IMG/VR virus record: IMGVR_UViG_3300005613_000021
Coordinates: 32,537-96,536 of that record
Reading direction: 5' to 3' (one strand)
DNA length: 64,000 nucleotides
Source of the DNA: a virus
The translations under genes were made by a program, and so were the position numbers. Below the pieces are notes generated by a model. It saw only the letters and a program-made list of their open reading frames with translations. It was not told where the DNA came from and did no database searches. Positions 38,092 to 46,469 of the stretch are shown piece after piece; positions within the stretch are counted from its first letter, which is position 1; each line of letters opens with the position of its first letter.

Positions 38092-39203
38092 GCTTGTGGA
38101 ATAAAAATCTTTTCTGCTATCAAACTATCTTTTTCCTTGGATCTTGTACCTTTAATTATTACAATATTGTTATCAAATAGAATATTTTGATAGGTTCTAT
38201 AAGCTTCTGGAAAAACTATTACAGAATCTAAAACTCCGGTATTGTCTGACATACTAACAAAGGCCATTTCAGCACCTTTGTTTTTACCAGATTTAGTTTT
38301 TACAACATTGATATTCTCTATTTCTCCAGCAATTACAATATGTTGTTGATGTGTTTTTAAAAATTCTCCACAAGTACAATTAGTGTGCGAAACATCATAC
38401 ATATCAATTTTTGAGCAGGATATTGAGTATCCCAGTAATTCGTATTCTTTATCAGATATCCACTCTATTGAATCCTCTAGGTCAAATGGTGGCTTGTCTA
38501 TCGAATTAATATGGCTTTGTACAACATTTTTTCTTCTGGTGGTTATTTTATCTTTTAGAAGACTATTTAGTATTTTTTTAAGATTTGAATTATTAGTAAT
38601 GTATTTTTTACAAATCTCTATTTCTTTCTTTGTCAGATCACTAGCAATAGAGTATTCAAATAACATCTTATTTCTACTTTGATTATAATGATCCATAGCT
38701 CCAGAAGATATCAAGCCTTTAACTGCTGTACTATTAATATTTAGTAGTACATTAAACAACAAGTCTGTCCAGCTTGTATTTTCTATTACTGATTCATCTG
38801 TCAGGGTTAAGAGTTTATTGAATACGGATTGTCCAACTCCTTTGATGTCTGTTAGTCCAAAGTATATGATTTTATTCTTTAATACAAAATATCTATTGAG
38901 TTTTCTTATGTCTGGAGTAGACACATGAATATTCATTTGAGAAGCATTTTGAATCAATTCTTTAATTTCTTGTTGAGAATCTATTTTATCTTTAGCAAAT
39001 TTCAAGTATGAAGCAAAAAAAGTTCTAGTGAAGTGAGCTTTGCTGTATGCTGATAGGTATGCGTTCATGGCATAGCTCACAGCATGTGAGTTGGACGTTG
39101 CTATTCCATTAGCATAGAATAAATGTTTATCATTATTTACTTCAATGTCTTTTGTTGGTTTAATTCCAATTTTGCTAATTCTTGTAATTTTTGCATTACG
39201 CAT
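38088..39203 (-). CDS. dnaE: Split-intein C half fused to the C-terminal piece of DNA polymerase III alpha
   Basis: A 371-residue protein. Residues 1-38 are the C half of a split intein, ending ANGIATSN. From Ser39 the sequence is polymerase (SHAVSYAMNAYLSAYSKAHF), matching the DnaE segment that follows YGFNK in bacterial enzymes. It continues through the fingers/helix-hairpin-helix region (GLTDIKGVGQSVFNKL) to an OB domain near 270-365. The bacterial tau-binding tail is absent. A GGGAG seven bases before the ATG lies inside the overlapping endonuclease gene. Trans-splicing with the middle piece at 40082-40966 would join YSFNK to SHAV. Splicing is inferred. Confidence 0.93.
   Translation of the reverse strand: MRNAKITRISKIGIKPTKDIEVNNDKHLFYANGIATSNSHAVSYAMNAYLSAYSKAHFTRTFFASYLKFAKDKIDSQQEIKELIQNASQMNIHVSTPDIRKLNRYFVLKNKIIYFGLTDIKGVGQSVFNKLLTLTDESVIENTSWTDLLFNVLLNINSTAVKGLISSGAMDHYNQSRNKMLFEYSIASDLTKKEIEICKKYITNNSNLKKILNSLLKDKITTRRKNVVQSHINSIDKPPFDLEDSIEWISDKEYELLGYSISCSKIDMYDVSHTNCTCGEFLKTHQQHIVIAGEIENINVVKTKSGKNKGAEMAFVSMSDNTGVLDSVIVFPEAYRTYQNILFDNNIVIIKGTRSKEKDSLIAEKIFIPQA
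39090..39203 (-). other. Split intein C half in polymerase (IntC, 38 residues)
   Basis: It contains a block-F-like DIEVNNDKHLFYANG and ends in Ser-Asn, with Ser as the first residue after the junction. The penultimate residue is Ser where His is common. Length and wording closely resemble the short C halves of the gp41-1 group of phage split inteins. Confidence 0.9.
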
Positions 39204-40051
39204 TGTTTTTCTCCCAGAACTTCATTTTCCCAAAACCTTATTAATTTATGACCATGCTCTTGACAAAACTGATTTTTCTTTACATCTCTGTATCTGTTTA
39301 TTTTTTGAGTATTTGTTTTCGGTCCATCTGGATAAATTTTTGGATTACTATGAAAATAATCTCCATCTATTTCTATAAGAACATTATAACTAGGAAGATA
39401 GAAGTCAAAAGCCCAACTTCCAATTATATATTCTTTTTCGTATTGTATGTTATTTTGTTTTAATATTTCTGCAAACTTTCTTGCTGGCAAAGTATCTGTT
39501 TGTGGAAACTCTCCATTTTTTATTCTTTTTAGTGTTGCTTGTCTCATTAATTCCTTGGAATATTCAGAATGTTTATGTCCTGTATGTCCATGTATATTTC
39601 TTTTTTTTGCTGAAATAGACTGCTTTGTTTTTGTTTCTTTTTTTACGATTCTTCCTGTTTGTTTTTTAGACATTAATTTACCATACTCTGAATTCTTTTT
39701 ATTCAGACCTATGTTCCAGGGTTTCATTCCAAACATTGGATTGGCTTTTCCCTGTCTTGTTGTCTTTGCTTTTTCAGACCATTCTATTACTCCTGGGTTT
39801 CTTCCACACGCAAGTTTTGACCATCTAAATAAACTACCATCCTTAATTATTTTTAGTTTCTTTTTACATTTTTTACAGGGACATTCAGGACCTTCTCCAA
39901 AATACTGTTCTTTGTTCATTTTGTGTTCATTTTTTAGATGTAATAAAAAATAATCTGTTTTATAACAGCCTCTTTGTTTGTATTGTTCACTTATTTCTTC
40001 TATTGTTTTTCTACAAATACGACAAACAGAAAAGCTTATTGGTGTATACAT
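39137..40051 (-). CDS. Vsr-like homing endonuclease between the two split-intein halves
   Basis: A 304-residue protein. The N-terminus has two Cys/His clusters (CRICRK..., CPCKKCKKK), probably zinc-binding. The middle carries NUMOD3-like motifs (NPMFGMKPWNIGL). The C-terminal third is a PD-(D/E)XK domain with FDFYLP then VLIEIDGDYFHSNP, the EDxHD pattern of Vsr-related homing enzymes. AGGAGA lies seven bases before the ATG. It lies exactly between the polymerase piece ending in IntN and the one starting with IntC, and its last 67 bases overlap IntC in another frame. It probably cuts intron- or intein-free polymerase alleles to spread this locus. Confidence 0.9.
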   Translation of the reverse strand: MYTPISFSVCRICRKTIEEISEQYKQRGCYKTDYFLLHLKNEHKMNKEQYFGEGPECPCKKCKKKLKIIKDGSLFRWSKLACGRNPGVIEWSEKAKTTRQGKANPMFGMKPWNIGLNKKNSEYGKLMSKKQTGRIVKKETKTKQSISAKKRNIHGHTGHKHSEYSKELMRQATLKRIKNGEFPQTDTLPARKFAEILKQNNIQYEKEYIIGSWAFDFYLPSYNVLIEIDGDYFHSNPKIYPDGPKTNTQKINRYRDVKKNQFCQEHGHKLIRFWENEVLGEKQCVMQKLQELAKLELNQQKTLK

Positions 40052-40081
40052 TAGTATGTCTCCTATTAAGAAATCTCATGC

Positions 40082-40966
40082 TTATTCATACACCATTATG
40101 TCTAAGTCCATAGCAATAATTTCCCATAAAGGATGTTTTTCTCCATCGTTACATAAAAATTTATGATCAAGAGTACACGTTATGGTATAATCTCCATCAA
40201 GCTCTATTTCAAATACTTCTTTTTTTCCACTGTCAATGACATCTAAAACTTCCGTATATTGATCACCATCGGATGTTGGACATAAGACCATATCTCCAAC
40301 TTTTATATCGTCAAGGGTTTTTATTCCATCGGGCGTTTGAACAACTGTTGATGGGTCTAAGCATTTATTAAATGAATATCTTTGGCTTTTTTCAATCCAT
40401 GAAAAAATCTGATTTGCTTGATCTTGAGAGATGATATCCATTTTTTGGCATCCAGACAAAAACTTATCTTTAAGTTTAGCCATTTCGTCTGCCTTTTTTT
40501 TGCCGATGGCTTTTCTAAGCATGTCTGCTTCTTGTAGGTTAAACCCAGCGAGATCTTTAGCTATTTGCATCGCCTGCTCCTGGTATACCATTTCTCCAAA
40601 AGTATTAGATAAAATTGGCTCCAGAGATGGATGAAAATAATCTACGGACTCAAGGCCATTTTTCTTGTCTATAAAGTGAGAACTAACGGTTTTCCCATCA
40701 CGCACAACTTCCAAACATCCCGGCCTCATAATACTAATTAGTGCAGATAATTGTTCTATGGAATTAGGCCTGAGTTTTTTTGACATACTTCTACCAAGCC
40801 TAGACTCTAATTGAAAACACCCTTTAGTGTTTCCGCTAGATATCAAATCCCACGTAAGAGAGCAGTCCAAATTGATATTATTGATATCCGGATCAAAAAT
40901 TATATTGCCTTGCTCATCTAAAGGGAATTTACATCCACATTTTTTATATTCAAAATATTTGGTCAT
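40082..40966 (-). CDS. dnaE: Middle piece of DNA polymerase III alpha fused to a split-intein N half
   Basis: A 294-residue protein. Residues 1-201 are DnaE: a KKCGCKFP opening, then TWDLISSGNTKGCFQLES, SALISIMRPG, GEMVYQEQAMQIA and ADMLRKAIGKKKADEM, ending WIEKSQRYSFNK. Cys202 begins a 93-residue intein N half. The ATG overlaps the stop of the exonuclease gene (ATGA). No intein sequence is found at its own N-terminus, so its link to the N-terminal piece (41823-43700) must be non-covalent. It is needed with the other two pieces for a working polymerase. Trans-splicing to the C-terminal piece is inferred from the intein motifs. Confidence 0.93.
   Translation of the reverse strand: MTKYFEYKKCGCKFPLDEQGNIIFDPDINNINLDCSLTWDLISSGNTKGCFQLESRLGRSMSKKLRPNSIEQLSALISIMRPGCLEVVRDGKTVSSHFIDKKNGLESVDYFHPSLEPILSNTFGEMVYQEQAMQIAKDLAGFNLQEADMLRKAIGKKKADEMAKLKDKFLSGCQKMDIISQDQANQIFSWIEKSQRYSFNKCLDPSTVVQTPDGIKTLDDIKVGDMVLCPTSDGDQYTEVLDVIDSGKKEVFEIELDGDYTITCTLDHKFLCNDGEKHPLWEIIAMDLDIMVYE
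40085..40363 (-). other. Split intein N half in polymerase (IntN, 93 residues)
   Basis: It starts CLDPSTVVQTPDGIK with the nucleophilic Cys. It has IKVGDMVL (block A end) and a block-B TLDH inside YTITCTLDHKFL. It stops at the gene end after MVYE, with no endonuclease or C-terminal blocks. The pattern is that of gp41-1-type split inteins. Confidence 0.92.
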
Positions 40967-41646
40967 GCAAAAGAATTCCTAAATTTAATCTTTTTTGCTT
41001 GATTTCTATGAAGCCTTAAAAACCTTGTTAAAATTTCTGCACAATCTTGAACATCTTTTAGTGCGTCATGAGCATTGTCTTTTGACATACCAAAATAATC
41101 CCTCATATTATCCAAAGACAAGCTTTTTATTTCGCTGTTGTTCTCAAACCACAAAAACATCAAATGCATAAGATCTAGTTTATCTCTAGGATGAAAAATA
41201 TTATTGCTTTTATCTTTGCCAACATTTTTATATTTATTTGCTAACCTATCAATGATAGGTATATCAAATCTTAGTATATTGTAACCAGCTGCTATAGGGG
41301 CTGAAAACATACTTTTTCTAGAAGATCTAGTATGATATTTATCTAGATAGTTAATAAACTGGTTCCAAGATTGTTTTTGAGAAGGATACTTTTTCCAATT
41401 TTCTAAAATTTCAGTTGATGTACACTGTTGTGCTTTTGCATGAAATTCTAGAAGATCTATACCATATTCATGACTAGGATTTTGGTCTAAAAGCTCAGGC
41501 TTAAAATTAATATTAAATTCAGAATTAGGAATGATTTCTAATTTATCTGGATCTATCATTATGCAGGCCAATTGCACAGGACTACATTCGTTTGGATCTT
41601 TACCGTCTGTTTCGAAATCAAAAACACATATTTTATTTTTCAACAA
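40963..41646 (-). CDS. DnaQ-like DEDDh 3'-5' exonuclease (proofreading)
   Basis: A 227-residue protein of the DnaQ superfamily, which removes mispaired 3' ends. ExoI is the CVFDFETDG segment with Asp10 and Glu12. ExoII is GYNILRFDIPII, and ExoIII is NAHDALKDVQDC with His and Asp. The start is TTG (followed by a second TTG), chosen because AGGAGG lies nine bases upstream. No ATG is available nearby. Sitting between two pieces of the polymerase gene and coupled by ATGA to the middle piece, it very probably works as the proofreading partner. Confidence 0.92.
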   Translation of the reverse strand: MLKNKICVFDFETDGKDPNECSPVQLACIMIDPDKLEIIPNSEFNINFKPELLDQNPSHEYGIDLLEFHAKAQQCTSTEILENWKKYPSQKQSWNQFINYLDKYHTRSSRKSMFSAPIAAGYNILRFDIPIIDRLANKYKNVGKDKSNNIFHPRDKLDLMHLMFLWFENNSEIKSLSLDNMRDYFGMSKDNAHDALKDVQDCAEILTRFLRLHRNQAKKIKFRNSFA

Positions 41647-41821
41647 TTCTTACTACCTCCTCTAGTGGTCTAAAAACAGCTGTGGTTTTACCATCTTGTG
41701 TTTTTGCATTTAGTTTGATTTTACAACACGAGACTCTTTCTTCCTTTACTTTAATATATCTTGTATTAACCTGTCCAGCCTTAATAAAAATGTCGTTGAT
41801 TTTTAAGTCTTTAAATTTCAT
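41633..41821 (-). CDS. Small protein between polymerase N-terminal piece and exonuclease
   Basis: A 62-residue protein beginning MKFKDLKINDIFI and predicted to be mostly beta (a small barrel, judged by strand alternation). It starts one base after the stop of the polymerase N-terminal piece and its end overlaps the exonuclease start, so it is a genuine, tightly packed gene. No family is recognised. Given its position it might bridge the separate polymerase pieces. Confidence 0.65.
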   Translation of the reverse strand: MKFKDLKINDIFIKAGQVNTRYIKVKEERVSCCKIKLNAKTQDGKTTAVFRPLEEVVRIVEK

Positions 41822-41822
41822 T

Positions 41823-43700
41823 TTAAACTCCCATTTTTAGCATTTCGGAAACATTCATAATTTTATCTAGGACTGCGACTCCTAGAATATCAAATTTAAT
41901 TACCCCTATGCTTTCGAGATCTTGCATTTCCATACCAGCTATAAGATTTTTGTTTTTTGTATCATAAACCATAGGGCAAATATTTGTTAGTGGTTCTGGG
42001 GCTATTACCACACCAGCAGCATGTTTGGATTGATTTGTTTTTGTTCCTTCTAGTCTAATAGCTTGTTCAAAGCGTTTTGACAAGGGACCACTGAGATTTC
42101 CATCATTATCTATAGAACACCACTCTTTCAAGTCCTTAGCCTTGTTCTCTAAGGCCCACTTGATAATAGATGCTTCACCATATTCTTTTTTCATTTCCTG
42201 TAATTCATCAGAAATTTTAGCTTCATCAGGAATGTTTTTAGTGATCTTATTCATGTCTTCAAATGATAGGTTTCCGTATACTCTGAGCACGTCTTTTAAA
42301 GAACCTCGACCTTTCATGGTATTAAATGTTAACATTTGAGAAACTTTGTCAGATCCATAAGTTTGCTTTATATAGTCAATTATATTTTCTCTTTTATCAA
42401 TTGGAACATCGATATCAATATCTGGCATGGACACTCTATCTTTAGTATTCCTGCCAGCATTATAGAATCTATCAAAAAGTAAATCATATTTCATTGGATC
42501 GATAGATGTAATTCCAAGAAGATATGACACTAAACAGCCTGCTGCGCTCCCTCTCCCTGGTCCCGGAAGCCAATTGGACTGTCTTATATGATGCACTATG
42601 TCTTGAACAATTAAAAAATAGCTAGATAAATTTGCTCCATGAAGCACATTAAATTCATATTTAAGTCTTTTAACATACTTATCTTGTTCTTCTTTAGATA
42701 AACTATTAAGGTTATGACTCCTCCATCCTGTTCTACACAAATCTCTTAGGTAGTCTGAATCTGATTCATATTTTTTAGGAAATTTAAAAGGAGGAAGTAC
42801 GGGATGGCTGAGTATATCATATTCCTCACATAAAGAATCTACATAAATAGTATTGTCTATTTCTTCTTCTGTGTGTAGATAGGACATTTCTTCTGGAGAT
42901 GGTATATAATACTTATCACTATTAAAAAAACAAGATAGCGGTACGGGCATGTTGGTCTGTAGTTTGTGATTTATTTGAGATAAAGTAGTCTTCATATTAT
43001 TACAAAGCAGTATTCTTTGATCTACAGCATCGCTCTGATTTGCGTAGTGAGCATCTGGTGTGCATATAACCTTGGCGCCCGACAGATCTCCAAGAGTTCT
43101 TATACATTCTGTTAGTTCTATCTGTATAGAATTAATGTCTTTATCTATTAATTGTGCTTCTAGAAAGACATTACCTTGACCAAAAACATCTGTTAGTTTA
43201 TCTATATGATTTTTTCCATTCTTTTTCCAATCATCATCTATAGCATCATTAGTCATTACCTGTCTTGCTAACGTAGAACCTAAATGCCCAGTAATGGCCA
43301 ATATATTTCCGTCAAGCAAATCCCCAAGAGTATCTAAGTCAAGTCTTGGCTTATGATAATATCTATCTGGATTATTGCTCTCAGATACAATCTTTATTAA
43401 AGTTTTCCATCCTGCTAAATTTTTTGCCAAAACAACAAGATGGTCAAGTTTGGTGTTTTCTTTATTTTTTTCTTTAGAACAAGATTTAGATATATATAAC
43501 TCACAACCTAAAATAGGCTTGATGTTATTTGCTCTTAAGTGACTAAAAAATTGAACAGTACCTGAAATTGAACCATGATCGGTGATGGCGCATGATGACA
43601 CGCCAATATTTTTACATCTTTTTACAATATCAGAAGGTTTACTAAGTCCATCCAATAAAGAATAATGCGTATGTACATGGAGGGGGACGTAATTTTTCAT
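41823..43700 (-). CDS. dnaE: N-terminal piece of DNA polymerase III alpha (PHP and palm)
   Basis: A 625-residue protein. The PHP domain begins at once (LHVHTHYSLLDG at 7-18, CAITDHGSISG, GCELYIS). The polymerase palm follows with GPGRGSAAG at 380-388 and the catalytic PDIDIDVP at 426-433. The third carboxylate lies in VIKFDILG near residue 604. The protein ends soon after, where a bacterial DnaE would continue to the segment found in the gene at 40082-40966. PHP metal ligands look largely intact, so it could have nuclease activity. No intein sequence is present at the end, so the pieces must assemble without splicing here. Confidence 0.95.
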   Translation of the reverse strand: MKNYVPLHVHTHYSLLDGLSKPSDIVKRCKNIGVSSCAITDHGSISGTVQFFSHLRANNIKPILGCELYISKSCSKEKNKENTKLDHLVVLAKNLAGWKTLIKIVSESNNPDRYYHKPRLDLDTLGDLLDGNILAITGHLGSTLARQVMTNDAIDDDWKKNGKNHIDKLTDVFGQGNVFLEAQLIDKDINSIQIELTECIRTLGDLSGAKVICTPDAHYANQSDAVDQRILLCNNMKTTLSQINHKLQTNMPVPLSCFFNSDKYYIPSPEEMSYLHTEEEIDNTIYVDSLCEEYDILSHPVLPPFKFPKKYESDSDYLRDLCRTGWRSHNLNSLSKEEQDKYVKRLKYEFNVLHGANLSSYFLIVQDIVHHIRQSNWLPGPGRGSAAGCLVSYLLGITSIDPMKYDLLFDRFYNAGRNTKDRVSMPDIDIDVPIDKRENIIDYIKQTYGSDKVSQMLTFNTMKGRGSLKDVLRVYGNLSFEDMNKITKNIPDEAKISDELQEMKKEYGEASIIKWALENKAKDLKEWCSIDNDGNLSGPLSKRFEQAIRLEGTKTNQSKHAAGVVIAPEPLTNICPMVYDTKNKNLIAGMEMQDLESIGVIKFDILGVAVLDKIMNVSEMLKMGV

Positions 43701-44695
43701 TCTGTACTTCCAGGGGCTTTGTAGTGTCCTACATTATAGCCGGGAACTGTGTATTCGTCAACTGTTTCTTTCAAACCCTTGATGCTAATGTCATGTGCTA
43801 CCTGTTCGCATTTAGTCATAGGACTACCAATGTTGCAAGTCTGTCCATCTCTATATTCTATAATAGGAAGAATATTTGTTCCCTCAAAAGTGGTTTTTCC
43901 ATAATGGCATAATTTTGTACATTTCCATGTTTTGCTTAATTTAGGTTGGGTAGTAGACTGTATTTTTTTGAATTTTTGTTTAAGTAATTCTTCTGTTTTG
44001 TATAGGTCTTTTTTGTCAAAAGTCATACTAAAAGGACCGCCATCATTGATAAAATAAATAGTAACAATACAGTGTTCTATTTCTGGATAAAGTTTACTGA
44101 CGGCATAAAAGTATATCATTAATTGTGGATCAACCTCTAGTTTTTCTTGAGTCTTTTCTTCTCCTGTCGCCCAATTAAGTCTACGCCCTGTTTTCCAGTC
44201 TATAATTTCTAAAGTATTTTCGTTGGGTTTTGTTATAAGATCTATCGTACCTTTAATAGATAGCTGCCCTTCTAAAGGCCCGTCTTTTGTATCATACTTA
44301 AATTTAGCCCACGGCTTATCTATTGTAATGTCAAATTGTTGTTCAGGATACAGGATATTTCTATTTCTTGGATCAAACATGCCATTTTCATAATTGATTG
44401 CTTTATATGTCCATTTAGAACAATCTTTAAAATCTATGGGCTTCCATTCGTGGTGGGTAAAAGCGCTTGTGTAATGGGTGTAAATAGAGTCTATAATACC
44501 GTCTAAATCATAATCTTGAACATCAACCTCTCCAATGATATCATCTATAAAAGTTCTGTTGCCCTCTTGAGTATGGTATTTGATGAAAGCTAATATTTCC
44601 AATACCTTGTGGACAATAGTTCCTTTGTCTGCTTTTTTGTTTGAAGGTGATCTATATCCTAAAACATAATCGAATAAATATTGTTGTTCACACAT
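43697..44695 (-). CDS. RecB/Cas4-like PD-(D/E)XK exonuclease
   Basis: A nuclease of at least 332 residues. Catalytic residues are His29 (GTIVHKVLE), Asp152 (GTIDLI), Asp166 and Lys168 (EIIDWKTGR), then QLMIYFYAV (motif QxxxY). Cys2 together with CTKLC and two later cysteines may hold an iron-sulfur cluster, as in Cas4 and AddB. The open frame extends 15 codons upstream of the first ATG, encoding RSSSYNTHN, which matches the conserved family N-terminus, but the only possible starts there are ATT or ATA at 44740-44732. The real start may therefore be non-ATG. Its end overlaps the polymerase N-terminal gene by four bases. It probably works in recombination-linked replication. Confidence 0.85.
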   Translation of the reverse strand: MCEQQYLFDYVLGYRSPSNKKADKGTIVHKVLEILAFIKYHTQEGNRTFIDDIIGEVDVQDYDLDGIIDSIYTHYTSAFTHHEWKPIDFKDCSKWTYKAINYENGMFDPRNRNILYPEQQFDITIDKPWAKFKYDTKDGPLEGQLSIKGTIDLITKPNENTLEIIDWKTGRRLNWATGEEKTQEKLEVDPQLMIYFYAVSKLYPEIEHCIVTIYFINDGGPFSMTFDKKDLYKTEELLKQKFKKIQSTTQPKLSKTWKCTKLCHYGKTTFEGTNILPIIEYRDGQTCNIGSPMTKCEQVAHDISIKGLKETVDEYTVPGYNVGHYKAPGSTE

Positions 44696-44733
44696 ATTAT
44701 GAGTATTATATGATGAGCTTCTGAAATATGTTA

Positions 44734-45321
44734 TTATAATGGTAGCACCCTCTTATCTTTTAGGAATTGAAATATAAGTTTATTTTTATCAACTATTTCC
44801 ATATCTTGGTTTTCTATTATCAAATCAAAATGAAATGGGTCGTACCTATCCTCATCTAACGCTATCTCGCTTTCGTGAGAAGAGTTGTAAAGGTTTCTAT
44901 TAAGTTTTACTACCAGGCCCCCAGCATTTTTAACCGCTTCAACCTCGTTAGGAAAACGACAATCAGCAATCAAAGATAATGGTAGGTTTTCGTCTTGTAT
45001 TTTCCTTATTGTAGCATCAGCCCAAACGTTGTGTTGCATTTTTCTAAACACATTAGTTCCCACATATTGCATTACTTCTCTAGCTGTCATGGTTTTATTA
45101 GTATCGGGCCATAGACAATTAACTAATTCATTTTTATTATCGTCAGAACCATAGCACTGATCATATGTTAGACCAAATATATCAATGCACATTTTTTTAA
45201 GAGGATCAGCAAAGTTATATATTGCCGAATTTTGTTGCGTGGTTTGAGAAAAAACATTAGCAGTAAATTCACATGCAGTAGTTTTACCAGATTGTTTTCT
45301 TCCAGCAAATGCTATAATCAT
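44734..45321 (-). CDS. Deoxynucleoside monophosphate kinase
   Basis: A 195-residue P-loop kinase, related to T4 gp1-type dNMP kinases. The nucleotide-binding loop is GRKQSGKTT at 7-15. Further marks are FADPLKKMC, a lid-like TAREVMQYVGT and a substrate region IADCRFPNEVEAV. It raises dNMPs to dNDPs for phage DNA synthesis. AAAGGA precedes the ATG, which overlaps the primase stop (ATGA). Confidence 0.9.
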   Translation of the reverse strand: MIIAFAGRKQSGKTTACEFTANVFSQTTQQNSAIYNFADPLKKMCIDIFGLTYDQCYGSDDNKNELVNCLWPDTNKTMTAREVMQYVGTNVFRKMQHNVWADATIRKIQDENLPLSLIADCRFPNEVEAVKNAGGLVVKLNRNLYNSSHESEIALDEDRYDPFHFDLIIENQDMEIVDKNKLIFQFLKDKRVLPL

Positions 45322-46469
45322 AAATTTTCCTTTATAAACTGTTTAATCTGAATATCAATTTCTTCATTTGTCATTTCTCCTATATCAGATTTCGATATTT
45401 CTGGGAAAAATAAACGATATGTGTTTTCACACTTGCTTTTAATTTCTTGTGCCGCTTTTTTTCCTGCTTCATCATTATCCATAATAACAAATAATGTCAT
45501 AGCGCCAGAAGAATCCAAAATCAGTTTTTGCCTATCGCTCAGATTACATCCAAAAATAGCTACACTATTATGTATATTATTTTCTTCTAGTCTCCAGACA
45601 TTGCCTGGACTTTCTACAAGAATCGCATAACTATCTTTTAAAATATATTCTTTTGCATGCCAAAAATTATACAAGTGATTTTGTGACTTAAATCCATAGC
45701 TGTGTTTCCATTTAGAGTATTGCCATTGTTTTTCTTTATCTGGACAATAATTTTCAGGGTCGTGGAAAGAAGAACAAATATCGCACTTATTAAAAATACT
45801 CCTTCCTGTACATCCAATTAAATATTGAGCGGATTGGTCATATACTGGTACTACAACTCTTTGATACATTGGCTTTTGAGGATTGTCACAGAACCCAACA
45901 TCATACTTTACCAAAACACTTTCTGTAAATCCCCTGTCTATATAGTATGTTGATGGTATTTGTATATTATTTATTACTGCTTGTCTATTGATTTTATTTT
46001 CTATTAATGGTTTTTCTACAAATCTATCTACAATTCTTGCAAAATTGTTTTTGTCTTGCTTTATCGCACTAAATACCATTTCTGTTTCAATCTTGTCAGA
46101 CACTAACGACTTTGCAAAATTCATAGCCTCTTGAAATGAACACATTTGGTCTCCATCTTGACACCAATTATATTTCCTAGAAGATAAAACCCCTCTTATA
46201 AAACCCAAAATAGAACCCTTGAAATATTTTTCGCATTGATGAGTTCTACATTTCCAATTCCCCCTATATGTGTCACCCTCATAATACAAATTAAGCGCAG
46301 AATCATTATCTCCGCCATGTATAGGACAAGGCATAGTTAGCATTTTAGAATTGTCCCTATAATCACATAAATCTAGCGAAGATAACACATCTTCTATATT
46401 ATCGCAAAGAGAATCGCATATTACTTTTAGTTCGTTTTGGCTATGCGAACGGTATTTCTTCTTTATCAT
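45318..46469 (-). CDS. DnaG-like primase
   Basis: About 383 residues. The N-terminal CHC2-type zinc site is Cys-Pro-Ile-His followed by CRTHQC (Cys50, His53, Cys76 and Cys81, counted from the TTG). The TOPRIM part has AILVESPGNVWRLEE and VIMDNDEAGKKAA, the metal-binding Glu and Asp-x-Asp. It makes RNA primers. There is a TTG at 46475 and an ATG at 46469; I prefer the ATG. The start lies inside the helicase gene end, so primase and helicase are translated together, as expected for partners. The helicase-binding C-terminal domain of bacterial DnaG is missing. Confidence 0.9.
   Translation of the reverse strand: MIKKKYRSHSQNELKVICDSLCDNIEDVLSSLDLCDYRDNSKMLTMPCPIHGGDNDSALNLYYEGDTYRGNWKCRTHQCEKYFKGSILGFIRGVLSSRKYNWCQDGDQMCSFQEAMNFAKSLVSDKIETEMVFSAIKQDKNNFARIVDRFVEKPLIENKINRQAVINNIQIPSTYYIDRGFTESVLVKYDVGFCDNPQKPMYQRVVVPVYDQSAQYLIGCTGRSIFNKCDICSSFHDPENYCPDKEKQWQYSKWKHSYGFKSQNHLYNFWHAKEYILKDSYAILVESPGNVWRLEENNIHNSVAIFGCNLSDRQKLILDSSGAMTLFVIMDNDEAGKKAAQEIKSKCENTYRLFFPEISKSDIGEMTNEEIDIQIKQFIKENL

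Noticed and set aside
38088-43700. Sequencing errors as the cause of the broken polymerase.
   Set aside because: Whole intact genes with ribosome sites lie between the pieces and intein halves end exactly at a known type of junction.
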